Assembly (NCBI RefSeq): GCF_000963945.1
Contig: NZ_BAMW01000038.1
Location: forward strand, 1 to 50,903
Direction of reading: 5' to 3'
Source: Acetobacter indonesiensis
GTDB taxonomy: Bacteria > Pseudomonadota > Alphaproteobacteria > Acetobacterales > Acetobacteraceae
DNA length: 50,903 bases
Positions within the stretch are counted from its first letter, which is position 1. Every line of letters starts with the position of its first letter. The position numbers were made by a program, and so were the translations under genes. The notes under the pieces are model-generated. The model was not told where the DNA came from and searched no databases. It was given only the letters and a program-made list of their open reading frames with translations. Positions 8,552 through 17,491 of the stretch are shown piece after piece.

Positions 8552-9549
8552 CCTTTCCAGATCATGTCCTGTATCTGAAGCTTCTGCGGTATAAGGGCGC
8601 TTTGGGCTAGCAGGTCGGCAGCTTTCTGCTGTTCGGCCTGCGTTTCCGTGTCCATAAAGTCAACGTCCAGAGAAAGGCGTGAGAGTGCTGTCTTGATAAC
8701 GCTTTCCTCAAGCCCGGTACTAGCAGTAAGCGCATGGACTAGATTTTGCTGATTTTGTGCGGCCCACGATTTTAGACCAGATAGGACTGTAATAATACGT
8801 CGCACAGTATCAGGGTTCTTTTCTGTAAAAGCACGGGTGGACAGCAGGAATTGCCGATTGGGGGACAGGTTTTCGGCATTGACCAGAAGTCTGGCTGACG
8901 GAAGAGCCTCACCTGCGGCAAGATAAGGGTCCCAGATGGCCCATGCATCAATCTGACCGGTTTCAAAAGCTGCCCGTGCCGCAGCGGGGGTGAGATTGAC
9001 AGAATGAATATCGGAAGCGGTTAATCCGGCTTGAGTGAGCGCGTTCAGCAGAAGGTAATGGACATTTGAACCTCTGTTAAAGGCGACTTTTTTGCCTTTC
9101 AGATCCTTAAGCGTTTTTATCTGCCCTTCTTTCTGAACCAATAGACCTTCACCCAAGGGGGCAGGGCCACTGTGCCCGATATAGACCAGTCTGTCCGGCC
9201 AGTTTGATTGTGCAAAGATGGGTGGCGCATCGCCTGTTTCTGCAAGATCAATGGCATTGGCCGCTAAAGCCTGTAGCATCTGTGGCCCCGCTATGAACTC
9301 CGACCATTTAACAGTCCATCCGGCAGAAGACAGGGTTTTTTCCAGTAAACCTGACTGTTTGAGAATAATGAGAGTTCCATACCGCTGATAGCCAATGCGA
9401 AGGGTTTTATCAGCACTTTGAGCCAAACTGTATTGTGGCGCGAGAAGGGTAGGCCCTGCTGTAATAGCGAGTGCCGAAGTGAGGAGTGATCGACGGGAGA
9501 GTTTAGATGTGAAGAGGATATGGGAGGGAAGGTTGGAGGAATGTGACAT
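8548..9549 (-). CDS. ssuA: Aliphatic sulfonate ABC transporter substrate-binding protein
   Basis: The 333-residue periplasmic binding protein of the SsuA/TauA class has an N-terminal twin-arginine-like export sequence (SRRSLLTSALAITAG) with cleavage near LAQS. The mature domain begins LRIGYQRYGTL and contains GDAPPIFAQ, GEGLLVQ, KVAFNRGSN and DAWAIWDPYLAAG, all typical of sulfonate binders. It is placed opposite to ssuCB, unlike the usual collinear ssu operon, and has its own AAAGGA ribosome site. The 155-bp space to the divergent monooxygenase at 9733 holds the promoters. Confidence 0.88.
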   Translation of the reverse strand: MSHSSNLPSHILFTSKLSRRSLLTSALAITAGPTLLAPQYSLAQSADKTLRIGYQRYGTLIILKQSGLLEKTLSSAGWTVKWSEFIAGPQMLQALAANAIDLAETGDAPPIFAQSNWPDRLVYIGHSGPAPLGEGLLVQKEGQIKTLKDLKGKKVAFNRGSNVHYLLLNALTQAGLTASDIHSVNLTPAAARAAFETGQIDAWAIWDPYLAAGEALPSARLLVNAENLSPNRQFLLSTRAFTEKNPDTVRRIITVLSGLKSWAAQNQQNLVHALTASTGLEESVIKTALSRLSLDVDFMDTETQAEQQKAADLLAQSALIPQKLQIQDMIWKG

Positions 9550-9674
9550 ACAGAAATATCCTTTCCATTTCTTATTTTATAAAAAATCTCTTTTTTAATC
9601 AGGATGCGATCGGGTGGTTGCCAACGATAGAACAGGTATTCCTTTTATTATCTATTAAATTCGAATAAAATATT

Positions 9675-9685
9675 AAATAACGAAA
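9675..9685 (+). promoter_or_regulatory. Third copy of AAATAACGAAA element
   Basis: The 11-base core found twice upstream of ssuC recurs here, again continuing into an ATTAT flank, about 48 bp upstream of the monooxygenase start and in the divergent spacer with ssuA. A common sulfur regulator site is inferred. Confidence 0.38.
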
Positions 9686-9732
9686 AATTATAGTTAAATC
9701 AACAAGTGAAGTCTGAGGAAAGACTGTATTCT

Positions 9733-10884
9733 ATGACGGTGCAGCATATAGACGGGCAGAGTATAGATTTTCAGAAAAGAATATCTGACATACTTCCAGA
9801 TATGAAAATAAGAGCGAGAGAAGCAGACCGAACCGCGATTTTTCCCTTTGAAACAATACAGACTCTCGCTCAATACGGAGCGCTTGATCTCGTGTTGCCG
9901 CGTTCACAAGGGGGCGCAGAATGCGATCTTGCAACGGCGCAGGCCTTGATTGGTACTATCGCGCAGGCTGACCCTGTTGTTGCTCTCGTTTTGGTAAACC
10001 ATTATATGGTTCATGCTGAATTGCGTTCACTACCTTCTTATCCTGTTCCACTTCTGGATAGAGGGGCGACAGCGGGTAAATTAATCAATGCGTTGCTGGC
10101 TGAGCCAGATCAGGGCTCGGCATCGCGGGGTGGCTTGCCCGGAACAGTGGCACGTAAAACTGATCAGGGGTGGAGCCTTACTGGTCGCAAAGCTTATGCG
10201 ACGGGTATACCGGCTCTTTCCTGGTTATTGGTGCAGGCCAGAACGAATGCTCCTGAAGCGGAGATCGCTTTTTTTCTAATACCACAACGGGCTTCCGGTA
10301 TTGCCGTTCTTTCAACCTGGGATCATGTTGGTATGCGGGCTTCGGCCAGTCAGGAGGTAACACTGACAGACGTTTCCGTACCGGATGATCATCTGATTTT
10401 TAAGGAAAAAGCTGGCGAACCATCCACTTTTGGTAAAGTGCTGGCAGTGTGGAATCAGGGGCTTCTGGGCGCACTTTATGATGGTATTGTAAGGACAGCG
10501 GTTGGTTGGACTGAAAAATTTCTTCAGGAGCGTAAACCATCCAATCTGGGTGCCTCTCTCGCAACTCTTCCAGCCATGCAGAATGTGATTGGTGAAATAC
10601 ACATTGCGCTTGATCTGAACCAAACTCTTTTACGGTCTTTTGCGGAAGCAGTAGCACTCAAAGATCAGAACCGTATTCAGAAAGAAGCTGTGCTGATCAA
10701 GATACAAACAGTTGATGGTGCAGCAGGTTTGACACAGTCCTTGTTGGCTATTGCGGGTAATGCAGGTCTTTCTGCCCGGAATGACCTTGAGCGCTGCCAT
10801 CGGGACGCTTTATGTGGGCGTATTCATGCCCCTCATGCTGAACTTTTGCGCTCTAAGGCAGGGCGGCAGGCTTTAGGTGTCTAA
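9733..10884 (+). CDS. Acyl-CoA-dehydrogenase-fold flavin monooxygenase (SfnB/DszC-like)
   Basis: The 383-residue protein has the acyl-CoA dehydrogenase fold: an N-terminal helical domain (PRSQGGAECDLATAQ), a middle beta domain (LTGRKAYATGIPALSWL and DHVGMRASASQEV) and a C-terminal helical domain. Proteins of this type in sulfur clusters (SfnB, DszC) act as reduced-flavin-dependent oxygenases on organosulfur compounds rather than on acyl-CoA. The start at 9733 follows a strong GAGGAAAG ribosome site by ten bases. It is transcribed alone toward the convergent peptide-type ABC operon. Substrate is unknown. Confidence 0.82.
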   Translation: MTVQHIDGQSIDFQKRISDILPDMKIRAREADRTAIFPFETIQTLAQYGALDLVLPRSQGGAECDLATAQALIGTIAQADPVVALVLVNHYMVHAELRSLPSYPVPLLDRGATAGKLINALLAEPDQGSASRGGLPGTVARKTDQGWSLTGRKAYATGIPALSWLLVQARTNAPEAEIAFFLIPQRASGIAVLSTWDHVGMRASASQEVTLTDVSVPDDHLIFKEKAGEPSTFGKVLAVWNQGLLGALYDGIVRTAVGWTEKFLQERKPSNLGASLATLPAMQNVIGEIHIALDLNQTLLRSFAEAVALKDQNRIQKEAVLIKIQTVDGAAGLTQSLLAIAGNAGLSARNDLERCHRDALCGRIHAPHAELLRSKAGRQALGV

Positions 10885-10895
10885 TCCCATATTGT

Positions 10896-12539
10896 CTAGG
10901 AAACGCGGTCTCCCGTCGCGTCGCCTATAAGATGGGCAGCGGCAACCAACTGTTGTGTAAAGGGATGGCGCGGGTGGGTAAGGATATTGTGAGCAGAGCC
11001 TCTTTCAATAATTCGCCCTGCCTGCATGACAATGAGGTCGTCCGCGATATTCCGGACCACATTCAAATCGTGTGAAATGAACAAGTAGGAAAGATTAAGG
11101 CGTTTTTGAAGATCCTCCAACAGGTCAAGAATTTGCGCCTGAACCGAAACATCTAATGCAGAGACAGGTTCATCGCACAGAATGACCGCGGGCTCTATGG
11201 CCAAAGCGCGTGCTATGGCTACACGTTGTCTTTGCCCACCGGAAAGATGGAGAGGATTTTTGCCCAGTAGAGTGGCTGGCAATCGCACTAAATCCAGAAG
11301 CGCACGAATACGTGTCAGTCTTTCCGTTTTTGGAACATGGATGACAGAAAGGGCATCATCCAGAATAGCCTGAACTGTCCATCGTGGGTCAAAAGAACTA
11401 AGCGGATCTTGATAGATAGCGGCCAATCTGGGCCTTCGGCTACGGCGAGAGAATTCTGGAATATCCGTTTTCTCTGATCGGGACCAAGGTTTTCCTAAAA
11501 AATCTATGAATCCTGTTTCAGGTTTCTGAAACCCCATGATCATGCGGGCGGTAGAGGTTTTGCCGGAACCGGACTCTCCAATGACAGCCAACGTCCTGCC
11601 GGGAAAAAGAGAAAGGCTGATATCCTGCACAATCTGTTTTCTTGTGCCATCCTGTTGTTTGACAGAAAACGACAAATTGTGGGCCTCAAGCAGCGGTAAC
11701 GTGGTTGGGCTGACTGGTGTTGCTGGGCGCGGTGGTCTTCTTCCCGGTTCAGCATCAAGTAGCTTACGGGTATATGAATGTTGGGGAGCGGAAAGGATGT
11801 CTTCTGTTCGACCTTCTTCCACCATGTGTCCGTGGTGCATAACAATCACACGGTCTGCCAGCCGGGAGACAAAACCAAGGTCATGACTAATGATCAGAAT
11901 ACCGTGTCCCGCTGAGCGTAGCTGTTTCAGTAGCTCCAGAATTTGCACCTGAACGGAAGGATCAAGGGCTGTTGTGGGCTCATCCGCAATCAAAAAAGGC
12001 GGGTTCATGGCCAGTGCGTTGGCAATCAGGGCCCGTTGACGCAGGCCGCCTGAAAGCTGGTCCGCCCGAAGGTGAACGCGATCTTTTGCCGAAGGAATAC
12101 CTGCCTGCGTTAGTAACTGTAACACACGTTCTTCGCGTGCATTTTTGGTGCCCCATTTATGAGCTGTCAGGGCTTCGCTAATCTCTGCACCAATTGATCG
12201 CAAAGGGTCGAGTGCGACCAGTGCATCTTGCAGGATAAAGCCGATTTCTGCACCGCGTAATTTGCGCCATTGCTGTTCTGTGTTCGCCAGCAGCGATTGG
12301 CCATTAAGAGACAGATGTTCCGCTGAAATCTGAGCGTTGGAACCTAAAAGCCCCAACAATGCGCGTGCGGTAACGGTTTTACCCGAGCCAGATTCACCAA
12401 CAAGCGCGACGACTTCTCCCAGTTTGAGGGAAAAGGAAAGGGAATGCACGGCTGTATGGGCAACATCACCCAAGCCGAATTTCACAGACAGGTTTTTTAC
12501 ATTCAGCCCGGATTGAGGGGCGGCAGAAAACGCGTTCAT
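10896..12539 (-). CDS. Peptide-type ABC transporter, fused double ATP-binding protein
   Basis: Two complete ABC domains are fused in 547 residues, as in GsiA and DppD-DppF fusions. Domain 1 has Walker A GESGSGKT (48-55), signature LSGGLRQ (162-168) and Walker B FLIADEP (182-188). Domain 2 has GESGSGKT (321-328), LSGGQRQ (432-438) and VILCDEP (452-458). Each half carries the oligopeptide-family C-terminal tail (HSYTRKLLDAEP, HPFTQQLVAA). It overlaps the upstream permease by ATGA and ends the four-gene transporter set. Context with monooxygenases suggests import of peptide-like or S-conjugated sulfur compounds. Confidence 0.9.
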   Translation of the reverse strand: MNAFSAAPQSGLNVKNLSVKFGLGDVAHTAVHSLSFSLKLGEVVALVGESGSGKTVTARALLGLLGSNAQISAEHLSLNGQSLLANTEQQWRKLRGAEIGFILQDALVALDPLRSIGAEISEALTAHKWGTKNAREERVLQLLTQAGIPSAKDRVHLRADQLSGGLRQRALIANALAMNPPFLIADEPTTALDPSVQVQILELLKQLRSAGHGILIISHDLGFVSRLADRVIVMHHGHMVEEGRTEDILSAPQHSYTRKLLDAEPGRRPPRPATPVSPTTLPLLEAHNLSFSVKQQDGTRKQIVQDISLSLFPGRTLAVIGESGSGKTSTARMIMGFQKPETGFIDFLGKPWSRSEKTDIPEFSRRSRRPRLAAIYQDPLSSFDPRWTVQAILDDALSVIHVPKTERLTRIRALLDLVRLPATLLGKNPLHLSGGQRQRVAIARALAIEPAVILCDEPVSALDVSVQAQILDLLEDLQKRLNLSYLFISHDLNVVRNIADDLIVMQAGRIIERGSAHNILTHPRHPFTQQLVAAAHLIGDATGDRVS

Positions 12540-13402
12540 GGCGTGGTGGCCTCAAAGCGATTTTTCAGAAAACGTCCCAAACTGGTTGTTGCCAACATGG
12601 TCATAACGATAGCAACGCCGGGGAAAAACGTGATCCACCAGGCCTCGGCAATGTAATCGCGGCCCATAGCCAACATGGTACCCCACTCTGCGGCCGGAGG
12701 GGGTGCGCCCAGCCCCAGAAAGGAGAGAGAAGATGCCCATATGATGGTCTGCCCAACCCCCATTGCGCCTGCAATCAGTAATGGTCGAAATGCATTGGGA
12801 ATTAAATGGCGTCTTAAAATTTGTGATGGGGAATGACCCAGTGAGCGTGCTGCTTCAATAAAACCCGCATGGCGGATTGTCAGAAACTGCCCGAAAAGCA
12901 TCCGACCATAGCCCGGAGCAGCACCAATACCGACGGCAACGATAAGAGGAAACGTGCCGGAAGAGAAAAGGGCGGTTAGCAGAAGCGCAAGAACAACCGT
13001 TGGAAAAGAGAAAAGGATTTCAAAAATCCATTTAACACATTGTTCTGCAACGGGTCCGCCAAAAGCTCCGGGAATTGCCAGACTTAAGGCAACGGAGAGG
13101 GCGAGCAGAATGGAGCCTATGCCAATAACCAGCGAACTACGTGCACCGAAGATAAGGCGTGTCCACATATCGCGCCCGGATTGATCTGTGCCAAGCGGAT
13201 GCTGCCAGCAGGGTGGCGTAAATGCGGCCCGCGGTGCAATGCCATATGGGTTGCCATGTGTCAGCAAATGCGGGGCAATGGCGGCAAGAATAAGGACAGC
13301 CAGATAGACGGATGCCAGAGTAAGCCCAATATGCCGACCAGCCGGTAGCCGTAGCCGCGGTGAGGTTTTTAAGGACAGCGGGAGAGAGTTGGTTGCGCTC
13401 AT
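12536..13402 (-). CDS. Peptide-type ABC transporter permease (DppC/GsiD-like)
   Basis: This 288-residue membrane protein of the DppC class has an N-terminal membrane helix, then a loop with HPLGTDQSGRDMWTRLIFGARSS, the diagnostic DppC/OppC motif. The EAA loop reads EAARSLGHSPSQILRRHLIPN. Start and stop both overlap neighbours through ATGA (with the DppB-like permease and the ATPase), implying tight coupling. It forms the heterodimeric channel with the adjacent permease. Confidence 0.9.
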   Translation of the reverse strand: MSATNSLPLSLKTSPRLRLPAGRHIGLTLASVYLAVLILAAIAPHLLTHGNPYGIAPRAAFTPPCWQHPLGTDQSGRDMWTRLIFGARSSLVIGIGSILLALSVALSLAIPGAFGGPVAEQCVKWIFEILFSFPTVVLALLLTALFSSGTFPLIVAVGIGAAPGYGRMLFGQFLTIRHAGFIEAARSLGHSPSQILRRHLIPNAFRPLLIAGAMGVGQTIIWASSLSFLGLGAPPPAAEWGTMLAMGRDYIAEAWWITFFPGVAIVMTMLATTSLGRFLKNRFEATTP

Positions 13403-14355
13403 GCTCTTGCCTCCTGAATGCGTGGGTCAATGATCACGTAGAGAGTGTCAGCCAGAAAGGATGCAAGGACGTAAATAACGGAAATAAACAGGATTATGCC
13501 CGTTACCAGAGGCATGTCATGCATGCTGACAGCCAGAAACAGTTGACGGCCTAACCCTTGCCGCGAAAAAATGAATTCGACAGCAACAGCATTTCCGACA
13601 AGGGCGCCGATAGCCCATGTCGATAAACTGACGCCCGGCAGCAGCGCATGACGTAAAACATGCCGAAACCTGACGGCGTTGTCAGAGAGGCCTCTGGCGC
13701 GTGCGGTGAGTACAAAGGGTTGATCAAGCGTTGTTTTGAAAGTTTCCCGCATTACTTGAGCAAGAAAGCCGCCCAAGGGAATGGCCAGGGAAAGGGAAGG
13801 GAGTATCAGTGATGAAAAACCATGTGTGCCGGCTGGCGGAAGCAGTCCGAGTTGGTACGCAAATAGCCAGAGCAGAATAATGCCAATCCAGAACTGAGGA
13901 AGACCAGCAAAAAACGTTTCAAGAGAAGAAAAAACGGAATCAAAGACTGGTTTTCGGGCAGAAAGGGTAACGGAAAGAACAGCAAAACCCCATGCCAGTG
14001 CAAGAGAAGAGAGCATGAGTTTTAAAGTGGGCGGAGCCTGCTGCCAGAGCACATCTTTAACCGGCATGTGTTGCGAGAATGATGACCCGAGATGGCCGGA
14101 CAGTACGTGCCAGAGATGGAGCGCGTATTGCACCATAAGCGGTTGGTCCAATCCATATTCCGCGCGAATTTCTTGTATCGTTTCAGGCGTTGGATTGGCG
14201 GAGCCCCCTAAAATGGCTGTAACAGGATCGCCCGGTGCCAGATGGAGTGTAACGAAGGTCAATGTTGTCGCGGCAAATAGAACTAGGCAGGCTCCTCCCA
14301 CACGGATCATGAGTTTTTTCAGAAGAATAGATTGGGTATGGGGGAGGAGGATCAT
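13399..14355 (-). CDS. Peptide-type ABC transporter permease (DppB/GsiC-like)
   Basis: The 318-residue product shows the DppB pattern: an N-terminal helix followed by HLAPGDPVTAILGG, then GLDQPLMVQYALHLWHVLSGHLG. The EAA-type loop is TARARGLSDNAVRFRHVLRHALLPG. The ATG at 14355 overlaps the stop of the substrate-binding protein as ATGA and is preferred to a start twelve bases upstream. It pairs with the DppC-like protein encoded next. Confidence 0.9.
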   Translation of the reverse strand: MILLPHTQSILLKKLMIRVGGACLVLFAATTLTFVTLHLAPGDPVTAILGGSANPTPETIQEIRAEYGLDQPLMVQYALHLWHVLSGHLGSSFSQHMPVKDVLWQQAPPTLKLMLSSLALAWGFAVLSVTLSARKPVFDSVFSSLETFFAGLPQFWIGIILLWLFAYQLGLLPPAGTHGFSSLILPSLSLAIPLGGFLAQVMRETFKTTLDQPFVLTARARGLSDNAVRFRHVLRHALLPGVSLSTWAIGALVGNAVAVEFIFSRQGLGRQLFLAVSMHDMPLVTGIILFISVIYVLASFLADTLYVIIDPRIQEARA

Positions 14356-16013
14356 TGTTCTACCCATGCGTCATATAATGTTGTGACATTCAGCGCAGGT
14401 TCCAGCCGGATATCATGCACACGTTTTGAAATGCCCAGCCGTGTTGTCTGCGGAAACGTCGTGATCTGAAGAAACGCGGCAGAAACAATTTTCTGGGCCT
14501 GATAATAGAGATTACGGCGCTGTTCAGAATTGGTTGTTAAAAGTGCGTCATTGATGATTTTGTCAAAATAAGGATTACTGAAACCGGATTCATTCTGGTG
14601 GTGCCCCGAAATTCCGGCAGCACCAAGAAATTCAGAAGAAAAGACAATACGCAAAACATCAGCGGTATTGGTGTTCCAATAGCCAATCCGCACATCATAG
14701 TCCCATTGGCCTTCACGATTGTTGACGGAGGTATCGTCAGCATTTTCCAGCAACACATCAAAGCCAGTTTCTCGTGCGGTGGCCTGGACTTGCTCCCACA
14801 ATGTGCGTTCAGAATTTGAAAGCGAGGAGCGTAGGGGAATATGAACGGTTAAACGCTGGCCATTTTTTATGCGGATGCCATCCGTATCTTTGGCGGTCCA
14901 TCCTGCTTGATCCAGTAACGTATTTGCCGTTTCAGGGGTATAGTCTGCTGCGTGTTCAAAGTCGGGAGAATAAAAAGGCGTTGTGGAGGTGAGCGGACCA
15001 CCCGCGCGGCGATAATGGTGGAAAAAAACACTTCCGAGCGCGCCTTCTATGTCTGCGGAGCGCAGGAAGGCTTCTCTTACTCGAATGTCATTAAAGGGGG
15101 CGCGGCGTGTGTTAAGGGTTCCATTGGTTGGGTTGCCCGGTCGGTCAGCCATTAAAAGCCAAAGATCCGTATTATGCTGGGCAGGGGTCTGTGCTTCGGG
15201 GGGCAGACTATCAATGGCATCAACCTCGGCGGCTTGCAGGGCTGCGAAGCGGGCAGACGGTTCAGGAATAAAGCGCCACTCGATACGATTTAAATAGGCT
15301 GGCCCATTGTGCAAAGCATGGGCAGGTGCCCAGTGATAACCCGGGTTTCGTTCAAACAAAATTCTGTTTTGTCTATCCCAGTGGACAATGCGAAAAGGCC
15401 CGGAGCCTATAGGAGCCTGACAGTTCAGATCTCGCGGTCGGGCGAGAGCTTTGGGCGATTCAATACCCAGAAACCCCTGGGCCAGAACCTCCAGAAACGC
15501 GGCATACGGACGGCTGAGGTGAACGACGGCGGTATGCGCATCAACAATGTCGGTTGATTGATACTGACGAATATAACCGCCTGCCGTGCTGGATTGCGTA
15601 GCCGGGTTAGCCATATGGTCAAGGTTGGCTTTTACCGCATCTGCCGTGAAAGGGGTGCCATCTGTAAAGGTAACGTCAGGCCGCAAATGGAATGTGTAGG
15701 TCAGTCCATCAGGTGAAATGTCCCAACTGGATGCCAACCATGGATGGATAACACCAGCCTTGTCCATTGAGACAAGAGAATCAAGATATTGCTGTGCTAC
15801 AAAAACCTGCGGCATGTCTCCTTGGACGTGTGGGTCAAGGCAGACAGGTTCACGGTCTGTTGCATAGATCAGCGTGCCGCCCGAAACGGGGAGTGTGCCA
15901 TTCTGTTTATGTTTGTTCTTATGACAGCCAGCCAGAGGCAGACACAGGACTACGAGCAGAGCGCTGAGGGAATAGGCTTTGCGTTTGTATGTGGCCGTGT
16001 GTCTGGCAGGCAT
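14352..16013 (-). CDS. Family 5 solute-binding lipoprotein of peptide-type ABC transporter
   Basis: This 553-residue extracytoplasmic binding protein carries a lipoprotein signal with lipobox LAGC (Cys30). The family 5 (SBP_bac_5) signature follows: ATDREPVCLDPHV, LASSWDISPDGLTYTFHLRPDVTFTDGTPF, and the ligand-pocket region RAPFNDIRVREAFLRS. Relatives bind di- or oligopeptides, glutathione, nickel or opines. Here it follows an SfnB-like gene by 27 bases and precedes both permeases and the ATPase, so the operon appears to couple import and oxidation of one sulfur compound class. The exact ligand cannot be read from sequence. Confidence 0.88.
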   Translation of the reverse strand: MPARHTATYKRKAYSLSALLVVLCLPLAGCHKNKHKQNGTLPVSGGTLIYATDREPVCLDPHVQGDMPQVFVAQQYLDSLVSMDKAGVIHPWLASSWDISPDGLTYTFHLRPDVTFTDGTPFTADAVKANLDHMANPATQSSTAGGYIRQYQSTDIVDAHTAVVHLSRPYAAFLEVLAQGFLGIESPKALARPRDLNCQAPIGSGPFRIVHWDRQNRILFERNPGYHWAPAHALHNGPAYLNRIEWRFIPEPSARFAALQAAEVDAIDSLPPEAQTPAQHNTDLWLLMADRPGNPTNGTLNTRRAPFNDIRVREAFLRSADIEGALGSVFFHHYRRAGGPLTSTTPFYSPDFEHAADYTPETANTLLDQAGWTAKDTDGIRIKNGQRLTVHIPLRSSLSNSERTLWEQVQATARETGFDVLLENADDTSVNNREGQWDYDVRIGYWNTNTADVLRIVFSSEFLGAAGISGHHQNESGFSNPYFDKIINDALLTTNSEQRRNLYYQAQKIVSAAFLQITTFPQTTRLGISKRVHDIRLEPALNVTTLYDAWVEQ

Positions 16014-16040
16014 GGGTGTGTAACCAGTAAGTAGAAGTGG

Positions 16041-17291
16041 TCAGGCAGGCGTAAAATGCTGCGTGTTTTTTGCTTCTGCGTCCGCCTTGCGGGTCCAACC
16101 GGAATCAAGGGGCACGCCGTTCAGTTCCCAGTCTCCCAGTTCTCGGGCACGTTGAATGGCTGGATTATGGGACGCCAGAACCCGCGCATTGCGCCAGAAG
16201 CGGTCCAGTCTCCGCTTGTCTGAACTTGCTGACGCACCGCCCACTTCAAACAGACTGGTGGTCGCATCCAGCACAAGTGGAATGATAACCTGTTGTGCTT
16301 TGAAGGCTTCCAGTTCTGCCTGTTGAGAGGCGGTATCTGGCAGACCTTGTTCCCGAAGCAGGGATGCCTCTTCAAGCGTAGTAGAAACCCGATCAACCAG
16401 TGCTTCTGCCGCAAATGCCAGACTGGAAAGGCGTCCGATCACTGTTTGCACAAGCGGATCTTCCCGCTGAAAAGACTGACCCGGTACCCCGAAGACACGT
16501 GTGCGGGGGCGGACAAATTCTATTGTCTCATGCAGTGCTGCCTGCGCAATGCCAGCCAGTGTGGCCAGATGGAAATTCTGGTAAAATGCAGTGAAAAATC
16601 GATCTATAGGCGACGCATCCTTGGGAAGGACGTGATAAATCTGCTCTTTTGAGAGTTCAACATTCTCAAAAATGGTTGTGCCACTTCCCGTAAGGCGCTG
16701 GCCAAAACCGTCCCAGTCATCCACGCGGGTAACACCTGCTGCGGTGGTGGGGACAGCTACACGGTAGCGTTTATCATCATGCACAGCGACAACAGCAATC
16801 CAGTCAGCATACAGACTACCGGTAGAATAATATTTGGTACCGTTCAGAAACCACTTGTCCTCTTTAGGGGTCAGAGTAGTGGTCGTTTCAGTTGCTTTGC
16901 CCAATTCTGCCATGGCAGCGCCAAAAATTGCACCAGCATGAATTGTTTCAAGCCATTTTCCGGCTGAAGATCCGGAGCCTGTTTCTGTCAGGCGTTGGCG
17001 TTCCCCTTCAACAAACGCAAAATGAGCCCTTATGATTTGGGGAAGATTTGAGTCAGCTGCGGCCAGTTTCACCAGAAGGCGGAATGTTTCCCGCAAAGAC
17101 AAATTCTCGCCCCCTAATTTTTGAGGGATACGCACAGCGGTAAAACCACTCTGGCGCAGGGCTTCTACTGCATCATAGGCCAGAATACGATTTTGCTCGC
17201 GCTCTATTGCCCCGTTAGCAATCTGGTCAAACACCGCCTGAAAACGGTTAGGCGAGGCTGCAGAAGGATGGGAAAGCGTGGACTGACTCAT
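16041..17291 (-). CDS. SfnB/DszC-like FMNH2-dependent monooxygenase (acyl-CoA dehydrogenase fold)
   Basis: The 416-residue acyl-CoA-dehydrogenase-like protein contains RIPQKLGGENLSLRET, GTKYYSTGSLYADWI, GFGQRLTGSGTT and the C-terminal DRFWRNARVLASHNP. The last two are characteristic of the SfnB sulfur-acquisition and DszC group. Such enzymes use reduced flavin from a separate reductase to oxygenate sulfur compounds. It is the promoter-proximal gene of the operon with the peptide-type ABC transporter. Its start lies about 20 bases after a hairpin and U-tract (17312-17357), so its 5' leader or promoter is unusual. Similar to, but clearly distinct from, the neighbouring 17492 gene. Confidence 0.86.
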   Translation of the reverse strand: MSQSTLSHPSAASPNRFQAVFDQIANGAIEREQNRILAYDAVEALRQSGFTAVRIPQKLGGENLSLRETFRLLVKLAAADSNLPQIIRAHFAFVEGERQRLTETGSGSSAGKWLETIHAGAIFGAAMAELGKATETTTTLTPKEDKWFLNGTKYYSTGSLYADWIAVVAVHDDKRYRVAVPTTAAGVTRVDDWDGFGQRLTGSGTTIFENVELSKEQIYHVLPKDASPIDRFFTAFYQNFHLATLAGIAQAALHETIEFVRPRTRVFGVPGQSFQREDPLVQTVIGRLSSLAFAAEALVDRVSTTLEEASLLREQGLPDTASQQAELEAFKAQQVIIPLVLDATTSLFEVGGASASSDKRRLDRFWRNARVLASHNPAIQRARELGDWELNGVPLDSGWTRKADAEAKNTQHFTPA

Positions 17292-17311
17292 AGTAAGACT
17301 CGCTATATAAC

Positions 17312-17357
17312 AAAAAAAACACGAAGAATATTTATATAATGATATTCTATCGTGTTT
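17312..17357 (-). terminator. Strong hairpin with U-tract upstream of SfnB-like gene
   Basis: On the minus strand AAACACGATAGAATAT pairs with ATATTCTTCGTGTTT (one bulged base, 10-base loop), followed by eight Ts. It fits a rho-independent terminator for the operon that ends with the 17492 gene. The same palindrome overlaps a possible promoter, so an operator or attenuator role is also possible. Confidence 0.6.
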
Positions 17358-17370
17358 ATTTTTCAGTCAA
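17344..17370 (-). promoter_or_regulatory. Candidate promoter for the SfnB-ABC operon
   Basis: On the minus strand TTGACT (17365-17370) and TAGAAT (17344-17349) resemble -35 and -10 boxes but with a short 15-base spacer. The -10 lies in one arm of the inverted repeat. Weak prediction. Confidence 0.3.
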
Positions 17371-17491
17371 CAAAATTCCACTAATATATCTGGAAAATAA
17401 TTTAAAAATGATGTTCTAAAAGGGAATTTATCGTGCTTTAGGTATGGTATGAGGCTGAGAATCTTTATTTTCAAAGGCTAAAACTACGGCT

